Of a DNA stretch of 64,000 nucleotides, positions 1-13,013 are shown one piece after another. Every line of letters begins with the position of its first letter. The first letter of the stretch is position 1. The DNA lies in contig AZLU01000137.1 of assembly GCA_002224055.1 (NCBI GenBank), positions 1-64,000 on the forward strand. Reading direction: 5' to 3'. Below the pieces are notes generated by a model. It was not told the DNA's origin. It worked only from the letters and a program-made list of their open reading frames with translations, and ran no database searches. The translations under genes and the position numbers were made by a program. The stretch comes from Pezizomycotina sp. ARF18. Its lineage: Eukaryota; Ascomycota.

Positions 1-553
1 GAGAGAGGCGAGCGTCCAAGGGTTCGAATACTGATAATCTCTTTATAGGTTGGACAATTGCTCGGTGAAAAGTTTATAATCAACGAGTTTGCAGCATATA
101 AGGATCTTACGAGCAATGATGCATATAAAGATCTCAGTGGCCGAGCGGTTTTAATAACCACGTAAGTATAGTACATCTCACATTCAGATTCCACATTCTA
201 GAGCCTACTCTTCAGTTCTCTTTGTTCATTGCTGACCATTGTTTGACTTTTGAAGTTACGCGCTCTGTTCCTTTTCGAATCTTGGTAGTTTGGGTATCCA
301 AATAGGCGTGCTTTCTCAAGTAAGTCGAGCACTTTTTGAACCTAAGGCTGTTGATTGGTCTACCTCTAACCTTATACTACATAGATCGCGCCAGAAACGT
401 GCCGGAGATGTCAGCAGGGTTGCGGTATCAGCTCTGTTGACGGGGGCAATTTCAAACGTTTACTTCATTGCCGCTATCGCCGGTATGTTGATTACCGACG
501 AGGGCAAGTTCGTTCAGCAAAAGTTAGGATTGGACTGGGAACTACGAGAGTGA
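1..553 (+). CDS. Concentrative nucleoside transporter (CNT family), C-terminal part
   Basis: Plasma-membrane proton- or sodium-coupled nucleoside uptake carrier; only the 3' end lies in the window. Three exons are visible. Exon 49-161 follows a TAG acceptor and encodes LLGEKFIINEFAAYKDL. Exon 256-319 encodes YALCSFSNLGSLGIQIGVL. Exon 385-553 encodes VSRVAVSALLTGAISNVYF and IAGMLI and ends at a TGA. The introns are 162-255 and 320-384, both with GTAAGT donors. The LGEK..NEF block and the F(A/S)N.GS.GIQIG block are hallmarks of the CNT core and its last membrane helices, where nucleoside and cation bind. Just after the second intron the frame slips by one base (IAP then KRAGDVSRV). Nucleoside specificity cannot be told from this fragment. 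Confidence in the family is high. Confidence 0.85.
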
Positions 554-3500
554 TGGGAATAGTACGTCACGAAATGATTGTATGAACTATGATGGGGGTT
601 TTGGTCCTTGAGCTTATCCTTTTTTTTTTATCTGAAATTATTGGATGATAATCCTTTTTTTTTTTTTATCGACCCATTATTACGTTCACGAACTTCCGGG
701 AATGTAATCCCTGGATATATTGTATCACTTTTGCAATACGGCGATAGCATGATTGTATTCAGCACGAAACGGAATGGCAGATCACGAAAATGGTATTTTT
801 CAAATATATTCGCGCTTCGTTGCTCTTATCTTAAAAGCGCACAAAAATTTACTAGCATGCGACACATAGTGTTCATTAATGTTCGCTTTCTTTTCATCCC
901 CTGGTACTCTGTGACGAAATCGATTCCCTGCATCCCGGCGTAAAATTTATAGATAAAGTAATAATGGTCCAGACCATAGCTGCCATGACCTTCGCAGTCA
1001 GATGTTTGAAAAGTTCCTATACGGGGAATGAGTCTCTTTTTTATGGCTCGCACGAGTAACTTTGGGAGTACCGTTTCACCTGGGGTCCGGCCCGTGAGAA
1101 CCGGGCGCTGGGAGTGAAGCCTAGCAAGCATGGCATCCAACGGCACTGAAGGCTCACAATTGGTGCCTTCAACGAAAAACTCGCGAAAGCAAATCACTAC
1201 CGATTTTTAGACCTTTAGAAAGCCTTGAGAGACAATGAGAGAGTGGGTCAAGGGATTGGAAGAAGAGCGAACGTGGTGTCGATGCAGGGTCCTTTTTGAG
1301 GACTAAAAGAAAATGCTCCATCGAATCAAGGAAGCTTTTCTTCTGGAAGGGGGTTACTTTTTCTGTGGCCCCACCAATTCGCCACTTTTTTTGTCGTGCC
1401 CGGACTTTTTTTATTGCCCAATTACTTAAGTACCGTTTACCATTGCCTGCGAGTGATCATCAAAAAATTTACCGGTAAGAAAAGGGTCCAGCGAAGCAAC
1501 TATCATCAGTAAGTAGTAAGTCGTCATTGCCGTCATTCATGATCGTCAATCTTTACGCTTTTGTGGCTTTCCTAGCGATTCAAGGGGAGGAAGTCCACCA
1601 AAGATAACGGCCTAATTAATTTTCCTCCTTCGTGCAAGTACATGTGCATGTAATCGAATATCCTACAGAACGGGTCTGAAAATTTGCACACGACCCGAAA
1701 AAAAAAATATCACCCGAAGTTTGCCGCATTATATTTTGCTAATGACAGTGATCTTTGAAATATGTATTTTTTGGTATAAACTGACTAAGAAAATACTTAT
1801 TCTCTACCTTATTTAGAATGAATATCTAACCAGCCAATAATCGTTTAGTGGGTAAGAATAGTAGTACCTCTTCTTTGCATCGGTTTTTACCCGTCTGTCC
1901 ACCTTGACAGCGTTAATCGTACTCCCCATGTCAGCGACATCGGTATCGTTTTATTACAAGCTCGTCCAACTGGTCACTTTCCCCCCTCTCAAACATTTAG
2001 GTTAGGTAAGCCTCAGCTGGCATAGAGGAGAAGGCTATCTGATCGCGAAGCCATCCAGATATCGAGTCTACCTAGTCATCAAAAGCCCGTGATCCTTTTT
2101 TCTCAAGGCTTTCTTCTCGTGAAAGGTTTCGGCGGCCGTTGGGGCGCTGTCTCGGGGACACTAAAAGTGGAGGAGTGGTGGGCCTGGGCGGTGTACCTTC
2201 AAGGCACAGACCCAGACAAATCTATTGGCTTCAAGCGAGAGAAAGCCATTGGTATTTTCCCACGAAGGGGAGTTTGTCTTCTGCGGCCGAGCCTCATATT
2301 TTCCTTTCCTTTCGTTCTTCCTCTCGATTCCTACCGTCCGTGCATGCATATCGGATTCTATTTTTGCCCTGGAAAAAAAAAAAAAAAACCAAGTATTCAT
2401 GAGCGGTGGTGCTCAGCCCCATGCTCACGAAAAACCAGCATGGTGAACTCCCACACTTGCTTGAAGTATCCATGACCAAGTACTGTCCCTATAATGTTTA
2501 TATGGATTAAGTACTTACATCTTCAACCAGTACTTTAGCGATAACTCAAGGAAGTATACCTTACCAATTCTAATTATATGCAGCGCCTCCTTCGCAGCCT
2601 TCTTCTCGAACCAGTGAGGCGATCTACGCGGATCCAATGGGGAGGCTTCTCTTCCTTTCAACCTTTCCATCCCAAGGATTTTGCTCTGGAGCCTGGGTTT
2701 GCTGGGATGATGACAAAAAAACAATTAACATCCCCCCACTCCAAACCATAACACCCTTATCTGCGTGTCTGGAGAACAACTTTTTTTTTTTTTTTTTTTT
2801 TTCCCCTCTCCTTTGAAAAAGTGACTTCTGGTATGCACCGGGGACCGTGCATTCAGGCTACTACACTATACTTCCGATTCATCATTGGCAGTTCTTTTTT
2901 TTTTTTTTTTTTTTTTTTGTTTGTGTTTCTTTTTTGGGTTCTCGTCGCCGTCGACCGAGGATGGTGGCGGGTTGTTGGATGCTGCCCGGAGTGGTGGGAA
3001 AGCGACACTGTCTGTCGCGGACGCACATATACTAGCTACATAAATATATACAAATAACCCAGTCAATATAACATTCACACTGCCCTCCCTTCTTTGGGTT
3101 TTTCTTTCTCTTTTTCCCCTTCTTCTTCTCATTTTCCCTTTCTTTTGAGAAAGATTTCTGGATGCTACTAGCAGTCACTCGAACAAGACCCTCCTTTTTA
3201 ATGCGGCATTAGATTACTGGAGAGCTGAATCGAAGCAAGATTCGCAGACACACGAGGGTTCCTGAGGAAGGCCGTTATGTGACGGGCATCCTTGACGCTC
3301 AAAGGGCTTTTTTTATTGCCAGGAGAGATTAACTCGAAAAACTAACGGATACAATAGACTATTACTCTTGCCGCCAATGTTTTGTTGGAAGTCGAATTTT
3401 GGTTATTTGAAAATCTAGCGATCTTGTGACACCTGAGATAGATATATATATACCGGGTTACTCATCGCGGACGGGCAAGGCGCCCACGGAATCCAAAGGA

Positions 3501-3678
3501 ACTTACACCCAAAGGAAAATAAAAGAAAAAGGAGAGAGAGAAGAGATGGAGTCAGTCAATGTTAAACAAGGCTGCTTGTCCATTGACTGTTCCTGTGGTC
3601 GACGAGGGTCAGGACAAGGGCACGCTGGAGCTTCGCTAAAAACCCATCAGACCCTCTTTAACGGTCTCCGAACACCTG
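554..3678. other. Intergenic spacer, AT-rich, with long T tracts
   Basis: About 3.1 kb with no supported gene. Open frames here are short, lack family signals and are partly made by homopolymers. It holds a T22 tract (2781-2802), a T24 tract (2895-2918), an A17-like run near 2371 and several copies of the short motif TAAGTA. The last few hundred bases are presumably the leader of the F-box gene. Confidence 0.6.
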
Positions 3679-5359
3679 ATGGCCCCTCTCGGCAAACCTC
3701 CTCCCAGCATTATCCCCGATATCACCCAGCGCGAGCTCCTTGAGCTTCTTTGACGACATGCGCCCCTTTCGCTCCGGATACTCGTCCGCGACGTCAATGT
3801 CGTCAACCTCATTAACTCAGCGACATCAGCTCTATCGACTAATCCGTCACCGAGCAGCCCTTCTTTTATCCTTTTAGGCGCTAGGATGCTGAAGAAGGTC
3901 GGACGACGTATACCGCTACGAAGACATTACGCCTGCGCACTCCCGTTGACGACAATAACAACAACAGTAACAATACGAACCTGACATTCCTACAAATGCT
4001 ACGACAGAGCGACTTTTCGCGAACACCGATATGCCACCCACGAACAACCGAACTATACGCCCCGACCCTATAGCTTCTCCCTCTTGCTGTCGCCGGACCC
4101 GGAAAAGATCAAGCCGTTGATACCCAGGCGCAAGCCTGTGAGGCGGAGGAACCAGGAACACAATTCTCCAGATACACGACCAGCCCGTACGACTCAGAGG
4201 CTGAGAGCAGCTATTCACCTTCTACTTCTAGCCCGCCTTTGGCAGTCTCAATACCGGAAGAAGTGCCATCGCCAGTGCTAAATCAAACGCCGTCCTGGAA
4301 AGTCGGAGATGAGCACGCTTTTTCCCCGGTGGCTTCGGTCAGGATTCCGAATAGGAAGCCTGTGTCGAGGTCGCCTACGAAGGCTGCAGCTTCACCACCA
4401 CCTCCTGCGCCGTAGCAAATCTGTACCTCACCGCTGCTGTTCAACGCTTCCGATGACGTGCTCCTCCATATTCTAGCACACCTTCCGGACATAGAATCCG
4501 TCCACAATTTCGCCCTAGTTCACCGTCGGTTCCTCAACCTAGTACGCTCGGAAGAGCACTACCTCTTCAAGATAGTCCTAAAAAGGACTAAACCGCTCAG
4601 CCTGGAGCGTCCTCGAGAGCGAAACCCGAAGCTACAACTTTCAAAGATTACTCCTCAGCCTACAAATACTGCGATACATCGTGAAATCCCTCGTCGGCCG
4701 CATACGGGAAAGGTGCAAAGGGTTTTTACGTCAAGAGTGCGAGAAGCCTGCGAGAAAGACACACCAGGTCGATGGAGCGGGCCATCTGGACTTTCTGGGA
4801 TTTTACATCCACGTTCGGCACCAGCCGCGATAACATCGCCGATATCGATGAGCAAATTAACTGGCTGTATAACGCTGCCAATCCAGCGAGGAAGTCTAGC
4901 GCTGTCAGAGGTAGCCAGCTGTTTCCCCGTCCTCATTCGTTCCTCTGCCAGACATTCGAGCGGACGAATGCCGCAAGGGGGGATACGTACTACAAGCCGC
5001 CAAGGCGTTCGGCGTCGTAGCGGCGGATAGCACCGACCGCGATGCGCGGACGACGATGAAATCTTCGCGGGGTACCTGATGACGCTAGGTCCTCAGTATA
5101 TTTTCGTTATCGAGGGTTATTTGATACCCAGGCGGAACGAGCCGTACTCCGATAACTTGGAGCAAGTCTATACTTGGCTAGACTCCATGGACGCTCTGGA
5201 GCACTGGAACCGAAAGTAACACAGTCTAGGGAGGAGATGAACCTCTACGAGTACTTTTTGAGGAGACCCGCGTGCGAAGTCTACGCTCGCTTCGAGCAGG
5301 AGAAGCGTGGTGGTATGCCAGTGGCTTTAGGATGGGGAGACCATAACTTGAAGGACTAA
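3679..5359 (+). CDS. F-box domain protein
   Basis: Probable substrate adaptor of an SCF ubiquitin ligase. The start at 3679 opens MAPLGKPPPSIIPDITQREL. A Ser/Pro-rich low-complexity stretch follows (about 4150-4415, including SPYDSEAESSYSPSTSSPP). The F-box is at about 4440-4550: LLFNASDDVLLHILAHLPDI, then ESVHNFALVHRRFLNLV. This is the usual L..LP.E....I...L.....L..L.LV.R.F pattern. The C-terminal half carries RSMERAIWTFWDFTSTFG, GGYVLQAAKAFGVVAAD and MTLGPQYIFVIEGYLIP, then ends in NLYEYFLRRPACEVYARFE. This tail is common in fungal F-box proteins of unknown target. The reading frame changes at least six times although the protein sense continues across each break, so the gene is probably intact in the organism. 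The start is inferred from the first plausible ATG; no intron was identified. Confidence 0.75.
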
Positions 5360-5961
5360 AAAAATCTACACCTCCAATTATATCATAATATTTTAATTCT
5401 ATATCCTGTCTTCTTATATTTTATGAGGCCTAAGGTATCACATAGCCCATTCTCAAGTTTACAATCCTTTATTTTTCCTTTGTCTAGAAAAAAAAATCCT
5501 CATATCTTTTGTATTCCTTAACTTCATTCTCAAGGTGTTGCGGTGGTCATGGCGATGTTCGATTCCTTCCTTTCTAGCTCTGTATTTTTTTTTTTTTTGG
5601 GATAACTCACTTTTGCTAGGTGTTCATGGTATCTTTTCTTCATAGGTCTGCAAGTATTGTACCGGCGATATCTTCCATTATACCTTGCATCTTTAGTGTC
5701 AGGAATTTTCTTGTCAAACAGCTTACTCCATATGCATTCTTCGCATCATTTTTTGTAGTAGTAGTACTTGGTAGTATTTAGTGGTCTATTAGACGTATAC
5801 ACTATTATATATGAAGCCATTCCAACAAGGATTTCAAACAACTAAATCGTCAGTGATTATTAAAATAGAAAACGGATATTGCTATAATATATATATATAT
5901 ACACGAAATTATGGTATCCAGATTATATGGGTTGGTTTCTTTATTTTGAAAACAAATGTCT
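5360..5961. other. Spacer between convergent genes
   Basis: About 600 bases of AT-rich 3' flank shared by the F-box gene and the Mpv17-family gene, which point at each other. There is a T14 tract near 5585 and a short TA run near 5890. No gene seen. Confidence 0.6.
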
Positions 5962-6850
5962 TTAGAACTTCCTCATAGAAGACGAAGATAATGATATGGC
6001 TCTATTTCCTCCTTTCAGGAAGAATTCCTCACCTTCCTGAGACTCTTTCCCTCTTCTTCCCCGTGTTTCTTCATACTTCCCCCATAAGAAACGACAAGTA
6101 TATTGTCCAAGCAGGTTCACGCATGCGCCGAACTGGATCCTGAACGTGACGGGTACGAAGGAGAACGATATCAGCGCCACCAGCGGCCAGAATCTGTAAT
6201 TGCAAGCTGCAGCCTGACAAGTCCTACAAGAGTTTTATCGAAGATCCTGTTAGCAAACAAACACCTTAAAAATCAAATGATGTAATATAGCAGCAGAAAA
6301 AAGGTACCTTCTGCAAATTCCCCATCGTAACATCCCACGGTAACCCACCCAAGCACGCCATCCCGATTATAAACATCGCGTTATTTATGGGCTCGAGCAG
6401 AACTGGTCCAGCATGATCTTCTTCAGATATTCCTCTTGCTTCGCTCGTCGGTTATCAACGCTCGCGCCCGCGGCGACGGGTAACAACTACTCTCTTTTCT
6501 TTCTTCTTTTCATCGTCGTCATCAGATTTTCGTCGTCGCGACGCCGCCTCCCGGAGGAACGGCGTTAGGGCGGTAGGCATGTGCGTCGGAAACGACCGCT
6601 CCAGGAACGCTTGCCATTTGTAGTTGGGAGGCGTGGAGAAGACGGTGTAACGAAGAATTTGAATACGGTTCCAGTTTGGGCTGAAAGGGTCCTAGTGTGG
6701 GTTGAATGACGGTCAGTAGGTAGTGCTGACGAAGTGGGGGGAGTGAATTGCTTACGGGTTTCTTTTGGGCGGCGAGTAGTTGGCTAGAAAGTTGGACAGG
6801 GCGGCCAATACCGCCGCCTGAAATGTCGCCTTTAGTAGCGGGGACGTCAT
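5962..6850 (-). CDS. Mpv17/PMP22 family membrane protein
   Basis: Small integral membrane protein of the Mpv17/PMP22/Sym1 family, found in peroxisomal or inner mitochondrial membranes and thought to form channels; the exact role is unsettled. The start at 6850 encodes MTSPLLKATFQAAVLAALSN, a typical family N-terminus. Exons are 6850-6756, 6691-6308 and 6245-5962, with GT-AG introns of 64 and 62 nt. The middle exon carries DPFSPNWNRIQILRYTVFST, PPNYKWQAFLERSFP and, later, INNAMFIIGMACLGGLPWD. The last exon carries NYRFWPLVALISFSFVPV and ends GKYEE plus a short basic tail. PPNY.WQ.FLE..FP and WP.....SF.FVP are family signatures. Frame slips occur in exon 2 near 6480-6400 and in exon 3 near 6110. 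An insertion of DDDDEKK-rich residues follows the FLERSFP block. Confidence 0.85.
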
Positions 6851-8296
6851 CCGAGCGGGAAAAAGGGGAAGCGCCTTTAAGGAGGTTAGAGAGGTGAAGA
6901 ACCTTCTTGTAGTTTGCTCGGGTGTCGTGTGCTTGTATACTTTTGCTTCGAAAGGTAGAAGATCACTAGGGAGAATAGATCTGCCTTCGTTAAATGGAAT
7001 AGGATTCTATCCTCAGAGATATAGGTGCTTCTTCGCTGCTCTCGAAGAGAGAAAATCCCTCGATGAGCTTCCTGGATTTTAAATGAACCCCTCCGAATGA
7101 ATGAGATTGTGAGTTATGTGATGTAAGAAAATTTAAAAGATAAAAAAAAAAAAAAAAAAAAGGTAGGTTGAATCTGAGTGAGATTTGGTTGTATTTATTG
7201 TTATTTATGGTAAACGTAGCTCGATCGAATTTGATACTAAGAGCGGCTTTTAGCCCGAAACTCGCTAACCGCCTGGAGCTGCTCATTGGTCAAGCGCCTT
7301 TTAAGCTATTCCACATCCGCCAAGATAGACACTTCTATCGAGCTGTTAAAAAGCGCCAAAAGTCTGGGAGGCTCTAGGACGAGATCGAGGTCTTTTATCC
7401 TTATGCTGCCGAATGCAATTCTAGATAGAATCTAGTTCAAGGTTCAGCAGAAAAGCAAAATAAAATCACGAAAAATCACGAAAATCACTTACGGAAATTA
7501 TGATGGTATTTCCACAAACTTATACATTTCACTTGCGACACTGGCCAGCTGGCTCTCTAGAAAGAGTTCCTCTTCGCGCGGTAGAAGCGCTGCTCTAGTT
7601 GCACGACAAAAATACCGCCGGCGTCAAACGTTGGACGTTGTTCGTAGTACTTGTTACTTTTTCCTTTCGGCGCGTGTTCAATTTCGATATACAACCGCAA
7701 TCTCGAAAGAAAATGGTTCATAAACGATTAAGAAAGCGCGTAAAAAGTTTGCTCGACGGAGAAACAGTAGGAAAATAGCATCGTAGCATGACGAATGAGA
7801 CAAACCGACCAAGGTTCAAGAAAAAGAAAAATAAGGGAAATGGATATAATTTTGCTATCGACCATAAAATAGAAGACAAACGAGACCCCAGAAAACCATG
7901 TCTATAACTTTGAAAACAAACCCAGTGAAATAACGAAGAAGAATATTGAATCCAGTAGCTAAAAATACAAACGAGTGAATTGTAGGAAAAACTGTGAGAA
8001 TAATTCAGGATCATTGGGGAGTGATTATTTTCACCTCAATAACATGGGCATCGAGCCCTTTTGACGTGTCACAAGTCACATACACGAAGAGACGAGAGAG
8101 ATGGACTAAAATAGTTGTCAAAAAGTAGGTTTTTTTTGGTTCTCTTCGGTATGACTTGTTGGTTAATGGTTTTAGAGCGAAAGGTTGAGAATGCTTTTCA
8201 TTTGCATTTTAGAGACTATTTGCGCGCATTCAAATTTTTTTTTGGGGGGGGAGTGTTCACACTACGGAGTTGATTTTTCTTGTTCGGGTCGCACTA
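6851..8296. other. Spacer between two minus-strand genes
   Basis: About 1.45 kb. It covers the promoter of the Mpv17-family gene (upstream of 6850) and the 3' flank of the CDK gene. There is an A20 tract at 7142-7161. No open frame here shows a recognisable family. Confidence 0.55.
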
Positions 8297-9584
<1,288 letters not shown>

Positions 9585-12500
9585 TTTGAGTTACTCCGGC
9601 CAAACCTCTTCGGGTTTGTATTGCTTTGGTGATTTTTTGAAAGGGTTGTTGCTGATTTCTCTCTTGATCCCTTTGTTTCTTGGTCGATCGCTGTTTGTCG
9701 CTTCGTGCTCGGTCGGCCGTAGTCTCTTACTCCTCTAGACTCCTTGATCTCCGTTCTTATTTTTTGCGGAAATCGTGAGTCGCTTTCGTTCGACGAAAGG
9801 ATATATCCTACTATTCTACGTTTCAGCCTTTCTCGTCTCAAAAACTGGATGCAGAGTGATACAAAGGGAGTCGTCGAATGGAAAGCAAGCGGCGGCACCC
9901 CTCCTTTATATGGATCGGGAGTTTAAGGGCACGGGTTTCGGGGGAGGCAAATATTCCTAGGAACCCCGAAGGAAGAAATACGAAGGAAAAAAAAAAAAAA
10001 AAAAAAAACAAACCTAAACTAGGGGAGCTGGTCAAAGAGCTGGGATTTGTCTCGGAGGTTCTAGCTAGGCGGCAAGCTCTCGTCCTTCAACCCCTTGACC
10101 TGAAACTTTTGGCGGCGCAATAAATAGCAAAAGGCAAGTCAGCAGAGGACACTAAAAAGAGAAGAGATGACAGAAGTGCAGCTCTTGTTTTTGCAAGGAA
10201 ACCAGTCGGCTGTCGTCTTTTGATCCCGAGGAAGCCCTAGCGCTCTTGTCCGTTGTTGGATATACCGGCCTCGAAGCCGATGGAGGTCTATGGGGAAAGA
10301 AAAGACAAATGACAAAGTCCAGGATATTTACCTTTTTATGATGGAAGATGGGAAGAGAGAAGCCCTTTCTTTCCCTTCTTCTTCCTTCTGACAAAAAGCG
10401 GCAGAACAAAGCCTCGGTAAAGACAGAAGAAAATTGAATCTTCTTCAGGTTGAGTTTGAAAAAGGTCTGAGAAGAAGGAGCTTCTCAGGCGATGGTGATA
10501 AATGGGATAAATGGATAAGTGGGAAAAAATGAGCGTCAGCTGGCGGTGACAGTAAAAAGAAGCAACTGGCTGTCCCGCTGTCCCAAGGGCGTGGGTACCC
10601 ACAAGTTAGAACGCACTAAAGTCTGAATTTCTTTTCTTTTTCTTTTCCCTAATGCTGCTTTCGATGGCGAGAAGTGCTCGACGGGTCCCGGCGGACAAGG
10701 AAATTGATGTGCAAAAAAAAAAAAAAAAAAGAAAAAAGAAAAAAAGAAAAGAAAAAGAAAAAGGAAGCAAAAGAGATACTAAGAAGTAGCTTAATACTAG
10801 TAGCTGAGAGCTTCTAGTCCATCAAGGTCTTTCTATATTTATCTCTCTCTCATCTTCTATCTTTTGATGCTTTTAGTGGGGGGAAGTTGGAACATGCGCT
10901 TCGTTTTCGCCATTGGCTAGATATGTCAGTAGTGTAGGTAGTGTAAAGGACATAAGAGCCTTGGCAGTTAAACAGGCAGAGGCAGCTCTGAGCCAAAGAA
11001 ATGGCGCCAACACAACGACCTCTACAAAGCATTTAAATAGCTGTTAGTGAGTGAGCGAGTGACATTATCCTCACATACTTGATGTCAGATCACGATCAAG
11101 TCCTATGGGAATTATTTGTCCATATCTCTCATCTTATGTGCTTCTGTTATGTACATGCAATGCACACTTGCATGCGTAATGTCAAAGGATTTGAGAGTAG
11201 AGCAAAGTTTTTTTTTTTACTTACCTTCTCTGCAATTGTTTCTCGGCCTAGCGGTACAAGATTGAATAATATTATAATAATATATAAAAGCTTCAAGTTA
11301 AAAGAATAAGAGACCAGAGAAAGAGGGCGGGGGAAAAGAAGAGTCATACGTGCTCTGCAGCTCGCAGAATGGTACCACTTAAAGACAAGTACTTGCAGAT
11401 GGTGGCAAGGACTTAGATACAAACAACGTAACGCTACTTCTTCTTTAAGACCCTAGTTATAGCTACTTGAGCTGTACACAGCAAAGTTGCTATTACTTCG
11501 TAGACCTTCTTGCAGAGACGGGATTTCGGTCTCTATATATTGCGAAATAAATGTGTTGATGCGCCGGCCCACAAGTGAACCGAAGACGCCGACCTTGTTA
11601 CAAAGGCGACGCTTCAGTGGTATATAGTATCTTCTATCAATACATCAAATATAATGCCTTAAGCTTCACTTTATAGACATACTTATATCGGCATGTATGA
11701 GCTATCGATAAATGTGGGGAGAGAGGGACTTTATTTCTGACAAAAATACATTTTTCCTCCGCTAATAGTCTCTAAAAAGAAAAGAAAGAGAGAGGAAGTT
11801 CTGGTCCTTCTGTCCTGATCCTGTTGCAACTAATCTCTTAATTGTCTAACTAGAAGGAAGAGAAGAAGAATCTACAACAATAATATTTATATAACATACA
11901 ATCCTTCGATATACGTCTCTCTCCTTCCATAATCGCAGGAACTTGAGAACTTAGGAAATTTCCAGATCCATCTTCCATCCTCGATGTCTCCAGATTGTCC
12001 CACTACATGTCCAGACGGACTATATTATTCCTGGGCCCTTTTCTTTTTTTTAAAAAAAAAAATAAAATAAAATAAAATAAAATAAAAAAATAAAATAATA
12101 TAAAAAAATGACCGAGAGATAGGAGTGGTAAATATATGTAATATCTCCATAACTATGTGTGTATATAGATTGAATACATAAACGGCAGACTTTCTTAAAA
12201 GCTCGCATGATCAAACTTATATATCTACATCTATATAAGTGAACATATATACGAACATGAATTATCGTCTCGTTCAGGGTCTCCTGAGAAAAAAAATTGC
12301 GTATTTCATATATCTAAGTACAAACTGGTATGTAAACTGATATGAGCGAGTATATAAACTAGTATATATAATAATTATAATACAAATAGGATATAATCAT
12401 ATAAGCCGGTAAATATCCTGGAAAACAGTTCATTCACAAAGATACACTGCTATAGCCCTAAAAAAAGAATAAAATTTGGACATGATGTTCCAGCCTATGA

Positions 12501-13013
12501 CCGTAGATATTTACGCATTTCCACTTTGATATTGGAGCGTATACTCTTCACTAACGCTTGAAGTTCAAGACGGCGCAAAGTGTTTTATATATAGCTGGAT
12601 TTCAGTATACCAATAACACGAAATTATAGCATAAATGGTATTGCTCTTGGACCTTCGAAGAAAGAGATTGAAATATACAAAATATAGATAAATAAACATC
12701 CCTCAATCGGTATTCCCTTATACCAGTGTGGATTCAGTGTCTAGTGGAGTGGAGATATCAAAATCATACATTTTTGTTTATTAAACGCAATCCTAAGGAC
12801 TAAAACAGAAACTCGTCCCTATAAAGTTGATGTTACACAAAAAAGGCTCCCAAACAGGCATTATTGCTTATTACGGGTAGCACGTAGCACAAAAAAGTAA
12901 ATACGCCACCAAAGAACTCCCACAGCCTATTATGCTCCCAAAAAAACATGCTATGATAAAACAGGAGAAAAATATTATACTTTAACTGTAATTTCAAGAG
13001 TTCCTTTCTTCGC
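9585..13013. other. Intergenic region upstream of the CDK gene, AT-rich
   Basis: About 3.4 kb. The first 1-1.5 kb is probably promoter and leader of the CDK gene. It contains A22 (9987-10008), A18 (10713-10730) followed by an A/G-rich stretch to about 10765, and an AAAAT-type repeat at 12052-12108. From about 11400 to 12800 the sequence is very AT-rich with many TATA-like steps. No gene could be supported. Confidence 0.55.
12052..12108. repeat. AAAAT-type microsatellite
   Basis: Seven Ts followed by nine or more As and then a degenerate AAAAT/AAATA tandem array. The T-run/A-run junction can form a small hairpin. It lies in AT-rich intergenic DNA. Confidence 0.8.

Noticed and set aside
131-150. 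tRNA-like A-box (TGGCCGAGCGGTT)
   Set aside because: It lies inside the transporter exon and no B-box follows within tRNA distance; the GGTTCGAATAC at 21 is on the wrong side.
826-1197. 123-codon minus-strand frame near the window start
   Set aside because: No recognisable domain, no intron context and no matching neighbours; could be chance.
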